Part shown: positions 1 to 7,735 of the stretch, in pieces
Numbering within the stretch: position 1 is the first letter of the stretch
Layout of the letters: the number at the start of each line of letters is the position of its first letter
NCBI GenBank assembly: GCA_020846145.1
Contig: JADLEL010000217.1
Coordinates: forward strand, 1-64,000
Source of the DNA: Pirellulales bacterium
Lineage (GTDB): Bacteria; Planctomycetota; Planctomycetia; Pirellulales; Thermoguttaceae
Direction of reading: 5' to 3'
DNA: 64,000 nucleotides
Position numbers and translations under genes: made by a program
The notes under the pieces: generated by a model
What the model was told of the DNA's origin: nothing
Seen by the model: the letters and a program-made list of their open reading frames with translations, nothing else
The model's database searches: none

Positions 1-126
1 AATGGGACTGTCCCCCTTGCGCCGCGGGAAGGGGACAGGTCCATGTTTTCGGCCTACCGTTTGTCCACAAAATACGTTTTCACGCCGAAAAATGGACCAG
101 TCCCCGACCGGGGCGTGAACGCTTAC
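1..126. repeat. Intergenic palindromic repeat, copy A (continues left of window)
   Basis: This stretch is the reverse complement of 21680-21805, with only a few mismatches near its right end. It contains an imperfect palindrome whose arms start GGGGACAGGTCCATG and end ATGGACCAGTCCCC, so it could fold as a long hairpin. It encodes no plausible protein. Copy B continues beyond the point matching position 1, so copy A is probably cut by the window edge. A diverged third copy of the core lies at 58409-58493. It looks like a miniature non-autonomous mobile element. Confidence 0.8.
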
Positions 127-221
127 GAATATGCGAAAAAATCCAATGACAGGTTGGAAACCTGTCCTACGAATGAAGAGGATTTTGAACCATGCCCGGC
201 TTTGCCGGTAATGTTTTTGGA

Positions 222-770
222 TTAGAGGGTAAAAATCTCCACCACCGGAACGGTAAAACCGGGAAGGAGGTCGGGGCATTCGAGAAGGTCGGTTTCGGAG
301 AATCCTTGCGGCTCCGCGTCGCGGCGATGGACGATGACCGTTTTGGTCCGCGGATCGACGAGCCAGACGACGAGGCAACCGGCGCGGAGCCAATCTTGAA
401 CTTTGGAAGAAATATCGCCGGGCCGGTCGCTGGGAGAGAGCACTTCGACGGCCAGGTCGGGAGCGCCGGGGAAGAATTTCGGCACGCCTTCGGGCGGCAT
501 CCGCTCGGAGCGAATGAACGCCACGTCCGGTACGCGGACGGTGTCGGGATTGGTTTCGAGGAGAAAGCCGGCTTCGCCCGAAACGACGATTCCCAAACGG
601 CGGGAATAGACGAAACCTGCCAGCGTGGTATCGATTTTCGTGACCACCCAACCGTGGTTGAAAAAAGCCGGTGACATCATAACCAATTCTCCCCGCAGCA
701 ACTCCGATGGCCCGATGTCGCCGAGTTCGAAGTACCTATCCGCCGTTAATAATTGTGCTAGAGTCGCCAT
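222..770 (-). CDS. Uma2 family endonuclease-like protein (DUF820)
   Basis: The 182-residue product has the Uma2/DUF820 fold of the PD-(D/E)XK nuclease superfamily, a family heavily expanded in cyanobacteria and planctomycetes. Visible family features are a conserved glutamate near residue 28 (GEL), the PDVAF segment with Asp 82, LAVEVLSPSD with Glu 109, and a lysine near 123. These match the putative metal-binding acidic residues and lysine. The length is typical. No strong ribosome binding site precedes the ATG. No toxin or antitoxin partner is adjacent, and the cellular role of the family is not settled. Confidence 0.85.
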   Translation of the reverse strand: MATLAQLLTADRYFELGDIGPSELLRGELVMMSPAFFNHGWVVTKIDTTLAGFVYSRRLGIVVSGEAGFLLETNPDTVRVPDVAFIRSERMPPEGVPKFFPGAPDLAVEVLSPSDRPGDISSKVQDWLRAGCLVVWLVDPRTKTVIVHRRDAEPQGFSETDLLECPDLLPGFTVPVVEIFTL

Positions 771-953
771 GCCGTTATTCTAGTTGGTTTGGAGAAAAAA
801 CTCAATCCCTAGCCGCTGAATAGCCAGATGCCGCATTATCGGGGGGGACAGGCGTTCTCTTGTTCTATCGACGGCTTTTCAAGTCGCGGTTTGGTCGTTA
901 CATTGACGATTATCTCCTTCCCTCAAACCTCTCACACGAAAGCCTAAACGACC

Positions 954-2204
954 ATGTGCGCATCGCCTCTCGTGAAAAAGGACAATTTGGCGCGGGTTCT
1001 CGATCGTGCGCTGGATGCCGGCGGCGGCTTGCTGCGGCTCGCGCCCAACTGGGTGCCGCGGAGCTTTTTGCATCCCGGCAAGCGGATCAAACTGGCCCCG
1101 ACCGACTGGTACGCCCTGGGCACGCATCGCGGCGGCATCGACGAACGCTGGTTCGCCAGCACCACCGAGGCGATGAACGACAATCGGGCCGACGACGAGG
1201 GATTGAGCTACTGCGTCTTCGAGGGGCAACGGTTCCTGCTCCGCGACGCGGTGGCCGAAGCCGGCCCGCGGCTCATCGGCGCGGCAATGTGGGAAAAATA
1301 CCAACGCTGGCCGGTCTATTCCAAATTTTTCGACAACATGGGCCCCATCCCGCACCACATGCACCAGGACGCCGAGCACGCCGCCTTGACCGGCCAGCAG
1401 GGCAAGCCCGAATGCTACTACTTCCCGCCGCAACTCAACGCCGCCGAGAACCATTTCGATTACACGTTCTTCGGCCTGGAGCCGGGCACCACGAAGGCCG
1501 ACGTCCGCCGCTGCCTGGAAAATTGGAACAAGGGGGACAACGGCATCCTCGATCTGTCGAAGGCGTATCGCCTCAAGCCCGGCACAGGCTGGATGGTGCC
1601 CGCCGGCGTGCTCCACGCGCCCGGCTCGATGTGCACCTACGAGCCGCAATGGGGTTCCGACGTTTTCGGCATGTTCCAATCGCTGGTCGAAGGGCGGGAA
1701 GTGCCTTGGTCGCTCTTGGTCAAGGACGTTCCGCCGGAGAAGCACCAGGACCTCGACTTCATCGTCGGGCAACTGGACTTCGAGAAAAACGTCGATCCGT
1801 ATTTCAAGGAGCATACCTACGTCGAGCCGATCTGCGATGAAATCGCCTCCGGGCCGGGCTATACCGACCGCTGGATCGACTACGGCCGCTTCGACGGCGA
1901 GCAACTCGTCTCGGCCAAAGAGCTGACGGTGATGCCCGGCGCGAAGTGCGTACTCACGGACCCCGGCGCGAGCGGTTGGATCACCGTGCAGGGCGGCGGG
2001 CGGATGGGCGCGCTCGATTTGCAAACGCCGGTGATGATCCGTTTCGGCGAGGAACCGTGGGACGAAGTGTTCATCACGCATGAAGCGGCGACGGCCGGCG
2101 TAACGATCGAAAACACCGGCGGCGAGCCGTTGGTCGGGCTGCGCTACTTCGGCCCGGCGACGCATAAGAACATGCCGGAGATCGGGGATCATCGGAAGAA
2201 ATAA
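954..2204 (+). CDS. Cupin-fold protein, phosphomannose isomerase-like
   Basis: The 416-residue soluble protein resembles class I mannose-6-phosphate isomerases and related cupins. Residues 133-160 hold a histidine cluster (PHHMHQDAEH) followed by KPECYYFPPQ, consistent with a His/Glu metal site. A second metal-ligand-like segment, PAGVLHAPGS, lies near residue 220. The C-terminal 130 residues form another beta-rich, cupin-like half. There is no signal peptide. The ATG is preceded by a poor Shine-Dalgarno sequence. A sugar-isomerase role is inferred from fold and metal motif only; the substrate cannot be read. It stands alone, with a convergent Vsr gene downstream. Confidence 0.7.
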   Translation: MCASPLVKKDNLARVLDRALDAGGGLLRLAPNWVPRSFLHPGKRIKLAPTDWYALGTHRGGIDERWFASTTEAMNDNRADDEGLSYCVFEGQRFLLRDAVAEAGPRLIGAAMWEKYQRWPVYSKFFDNMGPIPHHMHQDAEHAALTGQQGKPECYYFPPQLNAAENHFDYTFFGLEPGTTKADVRRCLENWNKGDNGILDLSKAYRLKPGTGWMVPAGVLHAPGSMCTYEPQWGSDVFGMFQSLVEGREVPWSLLVKDVPPEKHQDLDFIVGQLDFEKNVDPYFKEHTYVEPICDEIASGPGYTDRWIDYGRFDGEQLVSAKELTVMPGAKCVLTDPGASGWITVQGGGRMGALDLQTPVMIRFGEEPWDEVFITHEAATAGVTIENTGGEPLVGLRYFGPATHKNMPEIGDHRKK

Positions 2205-2337
2205 CACCCGGGCCGAAGGACCATCGTTCACCCGGCCCAGGGCAACGCCCGGGGGAACGGTTCGCTTATGAAAATCTTCTCGGCCCAAAGGGCCAACCAT
2301 TCTCCCTTTTTGAGGAGTTCGATCGGCATATATTGGG

Positions 2338-2751
2338 CTATCTTAGAAAACGAAGAAGGCGGCTTTGCAGTCGGCCCATTTTCGCTGCGGCGGTTTGGCA
2401 CTCCCAGACGACCAACACCTTCCATCCAAGCCGCCGCAACGCCGCTCGATGCAGGCGGTCTCTTTCTCGGTTGCGATTCAACTTCGCGTTCCAATAAGCG
2501 GCATGCGATTGGGGCCGGCGGCCGCCGCGATTGCAGGAATGCAGGTGCCAAAAACACCCGTTGACGAGGATGATTTTCCGCAGCCGGGGAAACACGAGAT
2601 CGGGCTTGCCCGGCAAGCTGCGAACGTGCAAACGATACCGATATCCCATGCCGTGGACCATTCGGCGAACGACCATTTCCGGTCCGGTGTCTTTTCCCCT
2701 CACCGCCGCCATGATGCGCGAACGAACGGCTTTGGTTACGGTGTCGGTCAT
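2338..2751 (-). CDS. vsr: Very short patch repair (Vsr) endonuclease
   Basis: The 137-residue protein matches Vsr mismatch nucleases along its whole length. Vsr nicks next to T:G mismatches created by deamination of 5-methylcytosine. Key elements are the N-terminal SRIMAAVRGKDTGPE segment, catalytic Asp 51 in GKPDLVF, GCFWHLHSC at 65-73 with zinc-ligand Cys/His, WNAKLNRNRERD at 87-98, and the terminal VLVVWEC strand. The gene lies in the same island and orientation as a C5-cytosine methyltransferase at 4245-5321, its expected functional partner. A small gene and the restriction enzyme lie between them. Confidence 0.95.
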   Translation of the reverse strand: MTDTVTKAVRSRIMAAVRGKDTGPEMVVRRMVHGMGYRYRLHVRSLPGKPDLVFPRLRKIILVNGCFWHLHSCNRGGRRPQSHAAYWNAKLNRNRERDRLHRAALRRLGWKVLVVWECQTAAAKMGRLQSRLLRFLR

Positions 2752-2857
2752 GTTCGGAAGTCCCGATACGTTCCGAATTTGGGAGCAAATCGAAAGTGTG
2801 GTAGGATTCCTCTAAAACGATGCAAACCTTTATCAGTCAGTTTACAGGAGAACTACA

Positions 2858-3037
2858 ATGGACGCGAAGGCAACCCAGACAGTGCGCAAGGACTTCTTGG
2901 CCTGGACAGGCGGTTTTCCTCCCGATTCGGAAATGCAGATATTTGTTTACATGGAATACGCGCACGGGGCTGATCGCCCCGACGCTGACGACGTGCGCGA
3001 AATGCTGCGGGACTGGATGAACTCTGGTGAAGATTGA
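2858..3037 (+). CDS. Small acidic hypothetical protein (59 aa)
   Basis: An open frame of 60 codons starts with ATG at 2858, preceded by a good Shine-Dalgarno (AGGAGAAC, about 8 bases upstream), and ends in TGA at 3035-3037. The peptide begins MDAKATQTVRKDF and contains the aromatic run LAWTGGFPPDSEMQIFVYM, then an acidic helical tail ending MLRDWMNSGED. It runs divergently from vsr and converges with the restriction gene. I do not recognise a named family. The clear ribosome binding site and protein-like composition argue that it is real. A link to the restriction-modification genes is only positional. Confidence 0.6.
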   Translation: MDAKATQTVRKDFLAWTGGFPPDSEMQIFVYMEYAHGADRPDADDVREMLRDWMNSGED

Positions 3038-3085
3038 CACTCCAGTTTCATTCGCAGGTCAGGATTCACCGGATTACTTGAACAA

Positions 3086-4192
3086 TTATTCAGGAATGGC
3101 CCATTCGCCCGTGAGTCGCGTCAAGTCATATCCGCGCCTTTCCAGAAAACGATGAACCGTTTCCGTTTGTGCATTATTTGTCAATGGAAATTCCAATGAA
3201 AGTTCGTTAAGGACGGACTCCAAGAGATCTTTCCCAAGCGAATCGCAATACTTTGGCCCGCACGCTAGCCCATACCATCGCGAAAGGTCTTTCTCGGTAA
3301 TCACGCCGCGAAGGTTATCGCCAAGGCCAAGCTGGTGCGCCACAGCGGAAATCGTCTTCGCTTCCATACTTTTGCAAACGATGATAAGTTTCTCGGCACG
3401 CGAACGGTCGGAAATGGTTTCAAAGTTGTGCGGCGTCAGGGAGACATGTTTTACCTGAACTGCTGGCCCAAAATTCGCCCACATATCGAGGCCAGCGTCC
3501 GCGGCATTCGCAGTGCCAATTCGGTAAAGCCTCGCGGGCTGTTCAATCCTCGGATGGTTCCGGTCCACGCCAAGCACTAAGCGAGCGAATTCCTCGAAGT
3601 CGCGTAGAACATCTGAATTTTCGTCCACACATAGCGTGACTTTCGCGTCAAGATGCTTTGTGACAGTATTGAACAGTGCATAAACGACAATCTCGTAAGC
3701 TTTATCGACGCTGCGGCGAAATCTTTTATCTTCCTCAAATAGACTCAGAAACACAGATAGATCGAATTCTTTTGCCTTATCTGGATGCACGCTTTCGATT
3801 ATCCGCAAGATACCTGCTATACGATCTAACAATATCCCATAAACATACGCTTCGACAATTCCGCCGTTCCGCCGATTAATATCCCCGAGCGAAACCATGG
3901 CCGCTGGCGGCAACTTTCCGGCATCGAACATCTGGTCCCAGTAGCGAGAGTTGAGATCGGGTGCCCGGCCGTAAAGTTCTTTTGCGATTTGACGGCACCA
4001 TTCATAGGACTTGCGTCTGTATTCCTGAAGAGTTGCCAAATCAACATCCTTCTGGACGCGATTTCGGAAAAGTATCTCAGCAATTGCAATCGGCTTATAA
4101 AGGTGAGCTCGCCCACGCTTAACAAGATCATCAAGCCGTGCTTTCGCTTCAGATAAACTCATGGTAGTCGTGGCGCGTTGTCGTTTTGCCAT
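3086..4192 (-). CDS. HaeII-family type II restriction endonuclease
   Basis: The 368-residue protein resembles HaeII (Pfam RE_HaeII), whose prototype cleaves RGCGCY. From memory of the HaeII sequence, matching blocks include LYKPIAIAEILFRNR (31-45), the VEAYVY segment near 113, DKAYEIVVYALF (163-174), and NAADAGLDMWANFGPAVQVK (229-249). The last block fits a PD-(D/E)XK active site, with Asp 236 and the Q-V-K ending at Lys 249. The gene is about 50 bases downstream of the cognate-type C5 methyltransferase on the same strand. Local GC is clearly lower than in the flanking genes, which suggests horizontal acquisition. Specificity for RGCGCY is predicted, not shown. Confidence 0.85.
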   Translation of the reverse strand: MAKRQRATTTMSLSEAKARLDDLVKRGRAHLYKPIAIAEILFRNRVQKDVDLATLQEYRRKSYEWCRQIAKELYGRAPDLNSRYWDQMFDAGKLPPAAMVSLGDINRRNGGIVEAYVYGILLDRIAGILRIIESVHPDKAKEFDLSVFLSLFEEDKRFRRSVDKAYEIVVYALFNTVTKHLDAKVTLCVDENSDVLRDFEEFARLVLGVDRNHPRIEQPARLYRIGTANAADAGLDMWANFGPAVQVKHVSLTPHNFETISDRSRAEKLIIVCKSMEAKTISAVAHQLGLGDNLRGVITEKDLSRWYGLACGPKYCDSLGKDLLESVLNELSLEFPLTNNAQTETVHRFLERRGYDLTRLTGEWAIPE

Positions 4193-4244
4193 GAAAGTCT
4201 CGTGTGTTTGGCGGTTCGCAACAAACGCCGCGAAGTTGAAAAGG

Positions 4245-5321
4245 CTAGAATAGCAGTGGCTGGCATTGAGCCGTAGAAGCGGCCTTGGATTCCTTCACGG
4301 CCAGCATGATTTGCTTCGCAATGGCCCGAATAACCGGCACCGCAACGCTATTCCCCGCTTGTTTACGGATTGCCGTGTGATTTACAACGATCTTGAACGA
4401 ATCGGGATAACCTTGAATTCGTAGCATTTCTCGCCCACTTGGGCGACGCTGTCCATTCACAAGCATGTAGTTATATGAGGCATTCGCCCTTAATGCACAC
4501 GAATACGGAAAAATGCCAATATGCCCACCTTTGTTTTCGTGCCATATCGATGGATAAAATGGTTTTTTCCCCTGCTTCTTCAGCCGGGCTAATCGTTTCT
4601 TCTGAATCATATCAGAAGCCCAGAGCTTTGAATTAATTTGATCGTCCGGCTCAAGAATTTCGTTTAGAGTTGGCCGCTGTTCATGCGGTTTTGGAAATGA
4701 AAAACGAATGTTTGCCAAAAAACCGACTATGAAGGTTCGCTCACGCTTTTGGCATACACCGTAATCCAAGGCATTCAATATAGCGGTATGTGTATGGTAT
4801 CCGAGTTCCGTTAACCGATTGACAACCGTCGCATACGTTCGCCCGGAATCGTGCGTCTTAAACTGTTTTACGTTCTCCAAAAAGATCACCGGAGGGCGCT
4901 TGGCTTTCAGGATCTCTTCGATGTTAAAAAAGAGCGTTCCGCGGGTGTCCGCAAAACCCTTTTGGCTGCCGATAATGCTAAAGGGCTGGCAAGGGAATCC
5001 GGCCAGCAGAATATCGTGGTCGGGAATCTCGCCCGGCGATACCTTCGTAATATCCCCGGCGGGCCGATCGCCGAAATTGGCTTCATAAGTGTCCTTAGCT
5101 TCTTCGTCCCACTCCGATGAAAAAACGGACCGGCCGCCCACCGATTCGAAGCCGAGCCGTATTCCGCCGATTCCGGCAAAGAGATCGATAATCCTAAATC
5201 CTTTGTCCCATTTGACTTTTTCAATCTCACCGAAATCGGCGTCGATATCGCACTCCGGGCCGTGGCGCTCATACTTGATCGACTTCAAAAACGAGTTCAT
5301 ACTGTTCATGGCATGGTTCAC
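4245..5321 (-). CDS. DNA (cytosine-5)-methyltransferase of the HaeII-like R-M system
   Basis: This 358-residue enzyme transfers methyl from S-adenosylmethionine to cytosine C5. Ordered motifs are visible: motif I FAGIGG (48-53), motif IV GFPCQPFS with catalytic Cys 111, motif VI ENV (149-151), motif VIII QKRERTF, the conserved RPSGREMLRIQGYPDSF block of motif IX, and motif X QAGNSVAVPV. The variable target-recognition region between VIII and IX is short, as in enzymes with a single target. The listed start is GTG; in-frame ATG codons 4 and 7 codons later are alternatives. It precedes the HaeII-like nuclease, so the methylase would be made first. Confidence 0.93.
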   Translation of the reverse strand: MNHAMNSMNSFLKSIKYERHGPECDIDADFGEIEKVKWDKGFRIIDLFAGIGGIRLGFESVGGRSVFSSEWDEEAKDTYEANFGDRPAGDITKVSPGEIPDHDILLAGFPCQPFSIIGSQKGFADTRGTLFFNIEEILKAKRPPVIFLENVKQFKTHDSGRTYATVVNRLTELGYHTHTAILNALDYGVCQKRERTFIVGFLANIRFSFPKPHEQRPTLNEILEPDDQINSKLWASDMIQKKRLARLKKQGKKPFYPSIWHENKGGHIGIFPYSCALRANASYNYMLVNGQRRPSGREMLRIQGYPDSFKIVVNHTAIRKQAGNSVAVPVIRAIAKQIMLAVKESKAASTAQCQPLLF

Positions 5322-5408
5322 GGGTTTTCACGACATCCTTAAACATCCGAAATTATAACGAAAACGCAATAGCCCACAAGTAGGGTGAAAAGGGCTGAAA
5401 ATCCCTGA

Positions 5409-5831
5409 TTCCCTACCGCACCCAAAACTTTTCCCTTGTCGCATCCCACACCGGCGCAAGAGAAGGCGGCGGCGAAGGAGTTGGACGGCTTGCGCAACCG
5501 CTGGCTCAATCCGCCGGAATGGACGCGGACCGAAATCCTCGAATTCCCCGGCTCGGTTTCCGGCCCCTGGGCGCGGTACGTCGTCGAGCCGAACCCCAAA
5601 GGCATCGGCACGGTCCGCTGGCCGCGGCTCGTTCCCAAAGACTCCGATTGCGCCGCGCAGCTCAAAAAACGCACCCTCACCAACCTCTACAACCAGCGCC
5701 CCCAATGGCTCCAAGACGCCCACGCCGCCCTCGACGCCGCCGTCGCCGCCGCCTACGGCTGGGAACCGAATCTAAGCGATGAAGAAATTTTGGAACGGCT
5801 CTTGAAATTGAATTTGGAGAGGAGTAAATAG
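5409..5831 (+). pseudogene. 3' fragment of a large class I DNA methyltransferase (MmeI/YeeA type)
   Basis: The frame is open from just after a TGA at 5406-5408 to the stop at 5829-5831, and a TTG start at 5436 would give 131 residues. The sequence (ELDGLRNRWLNPP, then RTLTNLYNQRPQWL, AHAALDAAVAAAYGW and SDEEILERLLKLNLER) is the typical C-terminal tail of roughly 900-1000-residue DNA methyltransferases related to MmeI. The catalytic region (FxGxG and NPPY motifs) is absent, and the upstream DNA is the 5' flank of the HaeII-like methyltransferase gene. This is best read as the scar of a replaced or deleted restriction system. Confidence 0.75.
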
Positions 5832-5842
5832 TTTTCCGCCTA

Positions 5843-5958
5843 CTGTCTATACTGTGTTCGGTTGAGATTGACACAATTCGACATATTGGACAGCGAGCCG
5901 GGGGGTTTATCCCCTCGGCTCACTTGAAATCGGACAATCTCAACCGAACGCAGTATAA
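5843..5958. repeat. Palindromic intergenic element with a nested REP-like hairpin
   Basis: About 21 bases near 5850 (TATACTGTGTTCGGTTGAGA...) recur inverted at about 5936-5958, giving a long hairpin. Nested between the arms, 5893-5923 is a second hairpin (GCGAGCCGGGGGG, loop TTTA, then the complementary arm) related to the REP-like repeat at 19109-19190 and 29954-30035. Codon use and length do not support a gene. Confidence 0.65.
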
Positions 5959-6417
5959 CGTTATGCCATTAGTTTTCAGGATTGAGGAATGATCCTCAAA
6001 GTTTTTCGCCCGATAAACGCAAGTCGTGAAATCACCATGAGTTGCGATAAGATGAGCGAGGATCATCTATTCGAGGAAAGACGCCCTTTTTTCGCATTTC
6101 CCATAGGGGTAGGGAAGGCCGATTGGTTTCGGCCTCCCCTACCCCTATCATAAAAGGTACGCATTGGTTGCGGCTACGCCGCGCTAGGAATAATACGGGT
6201 TAGCGGAATGAATCAGTGTAAGAGGAGGAAAAAGAGGGAAAAGGGGAAATAGTTTTTTACTAAAGAAGGCAAGAAACAAGCTGAAAACAATTTTCCATTT
6301 TTTCTCTTTCCCCTTTTTCCACATTACACAATAGGTAACTCCATTCGGCTACAATGATACCAAAATTCCAGTAAGAGAACTGTTCTCCTAGGTTTTAGAC
6401 CTGATACGTGCCGCCGC
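5959..6417. other. Intergenic region with two fold-back repeats, no gene
   Basis: This convergent spacer has no credible ORF. 6103-6149 is a near-perfect hairpin (ATAGGGGTAGGG arm, its complement CCCTACCCCTAT). 6151-6192 carries a sequence (AAAAGGTACGCATTGGTTGC) repeated at 58586-58624. A purine-rich arm at about 6217-6250 is complementary to a pyrimidine-rich arm at about 6296-6330, with GTGTAA/TTACAC at the outer ends. One or more hairpins could act as bidirectional terminators between the facing genes. Confidence 0.6.
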
Positions 6418-7728
6418 TCACCCGATTTGCGATATTTTATCCGCTTCCTCCCGCGCGATTTCCGCCCATTGCCAAAGGCGGTGGGGTTGGTAGCGGACGG
6501 TGGAAATATCTTTCATAATCAGTTCGATATGGCAAGCGCTACCGGCCTTATCCAAAAAATCTCGAATGTCGGCCCGGGCGCGTTCGGGATGCCAATCGTC
6601 TTCGGCGAGAATCGCCGGACTGGGCTTGCGGCTGACGACGTAATCGCTCCCGATGCTTTCGACGGTCCGCTGCGTATCGCACCAGGGGCTGACGGAAATT
6701 TTGCGCAGGTTCGGAATCCGCCGCAAGAGGTCGATCTTGCGGTCGAGCGGCTCGCAGCAGCCATAGTAGGTCAAGCCCCAGCGGTCCAGCCAGCGCAGAT
6801 CGTGCTTCAAGGCGAAGTCCCAGTGCATCCGGGGCGACACTTCCGAAAAAATCTGCGCGTTCGAGCAGCCCCATAGGTTTTTCGGCCGCACGCGCCGCGG
6901 ATCGTATTCCGCGCCGGGCAGATTCTTCGTGTAGCCGTAGCCGCCGGAGCCGATGCGGGTGTTGTCGCAGTCGAGCGAGAGCACGTTGAGCCGCTCGAAC
7001 TGGTCCAACTCGGCCATCCACGCATCGACCATCCGCTCCACGCCCGCGCAGACCAACTCCGGCCGCTCCACCAAGTCGATCATCGCTTCCTGAATGCCCC
7101 ACCAGCGAATGAGATAATCCCAGGGAGTGAACCAGATATGCGTTTGGCCGACTTTTTTGACCGGCATGATGTCGCCGAACACCTCGCACATCGCTTGGTG
7201 GCGATAATGCGTGGCGGCCTCGTCGTGCGTAACCACCGGCATTTTGATCTTTTCCAAATCGGCGAAATCGCGGATTTGGATCTTGAAATGCCGTGAAACC
7301 ACGTCGCTCGACCGATCGGTCCTGACGATATCGACGTCCTCGATGATGCCGAAATCGGTGCTGTGGACGGCCAGCGGGCAGGCCAAATAATCGCTCACGA
7401 TCATATCGCCCGGCAAGTGCCGCCATTGGTAGAGCGTGCGCCGCAGATCGCGTTCCCAGTCGCGCGCCCAGGGATGCTCGGCCGTAAGCGCCAACTCCCC
7501 GTCCACGTCCATTTCGTGCCAGCAGATTTCGTTGATCCACACCATCGGCCGTTCCGATTCCAGATCGTTGAGCTTTTGCCACAACCGGGCCTTTTCCTTG
7601 TGGACCGGCAGCGCGGCAATGCGGGCAAGCTCGCCGGCCAAGCGGCGGAGGATGTCGATATCCTTCGCCGGCAGCTCGATTTCTTCGGCGATCGGCGGCG
7701 GTTCGTAGTGGCTGGGATCGTGCAGCAT
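6418..7728 (-). CDS. URO-D-like superfamily protein
   Basis: The 436-residue product has the TIM-barrel layout of uroporphyrinogen-decarboxylase-like proteins, a family that includes cobamide-dependent methyltransferases. Notable segments are HYRHQAMCEVFGDIMPVKKV mid-protein, LSLDCDNTRIGSGGYGY, and LTYYGCCEPLDRKIDLLRRI, which gives the Cys-rich segment near the barrel's C-terminal end. It lacks the porphyrin-specific features needed to call hemE. The ATG at 7728 is chosen because it starts 7 bases after the TGA of the upstream fucosidase gene, so the two are probably cotranscribed. A longer frame to 7788 would overlap that gene. Substrate unknown. Confidence 0.75.
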   Translation of the reverse strand: MLHDPSHYEPPPIAEEIELPAKDIDILRRLAGELARIAALPVHKEKARLWQKLNDLESERPMVWINEICWHEMDVDGELALTAEHPWARDWERDLRRTLYQWRHLPGDMIVSDYLACPLAVHSTDFGIIEDVDIVRTDRSSDVVSRHFKIQIRDFADLEKIKMPVVTHDEAATHYRHQAMCEVFGDIMPVKKVGQTHIWFTPWDYLIRWWGIQEAMIDLVERPELVCAGVERMVDAWMAELDQFERLNVLSLDCDNTRIGSGGYGYTKNLPGAEYDPRRVRPKNLWGCSNAQIFSEVSPRMHWDFALKHDLRWLDRWGLTYYGCCEPLDRKIDLLRRIPNLRKISVSPWCDTQRTVESIGSDYVVSRKPSPAILAEDDWHPERARADIRDFLDKAGSACHIELIMKDISTVRYQPHRLWQWAEIAREEADKISQIG

Positions 7729-7735
7729 GGCAATC

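Noticed and set aside
43-225. Short frame in the leftmost repeat
   Set aside because: It lies within the palindromic repeat copy A and the translation is repeat-derived.
879-2300. Antisense frame of 473 codons opposite the cupin gene
   Set aside because: Composition of a shadow frame; the cupin metal motifs are on the other strand.
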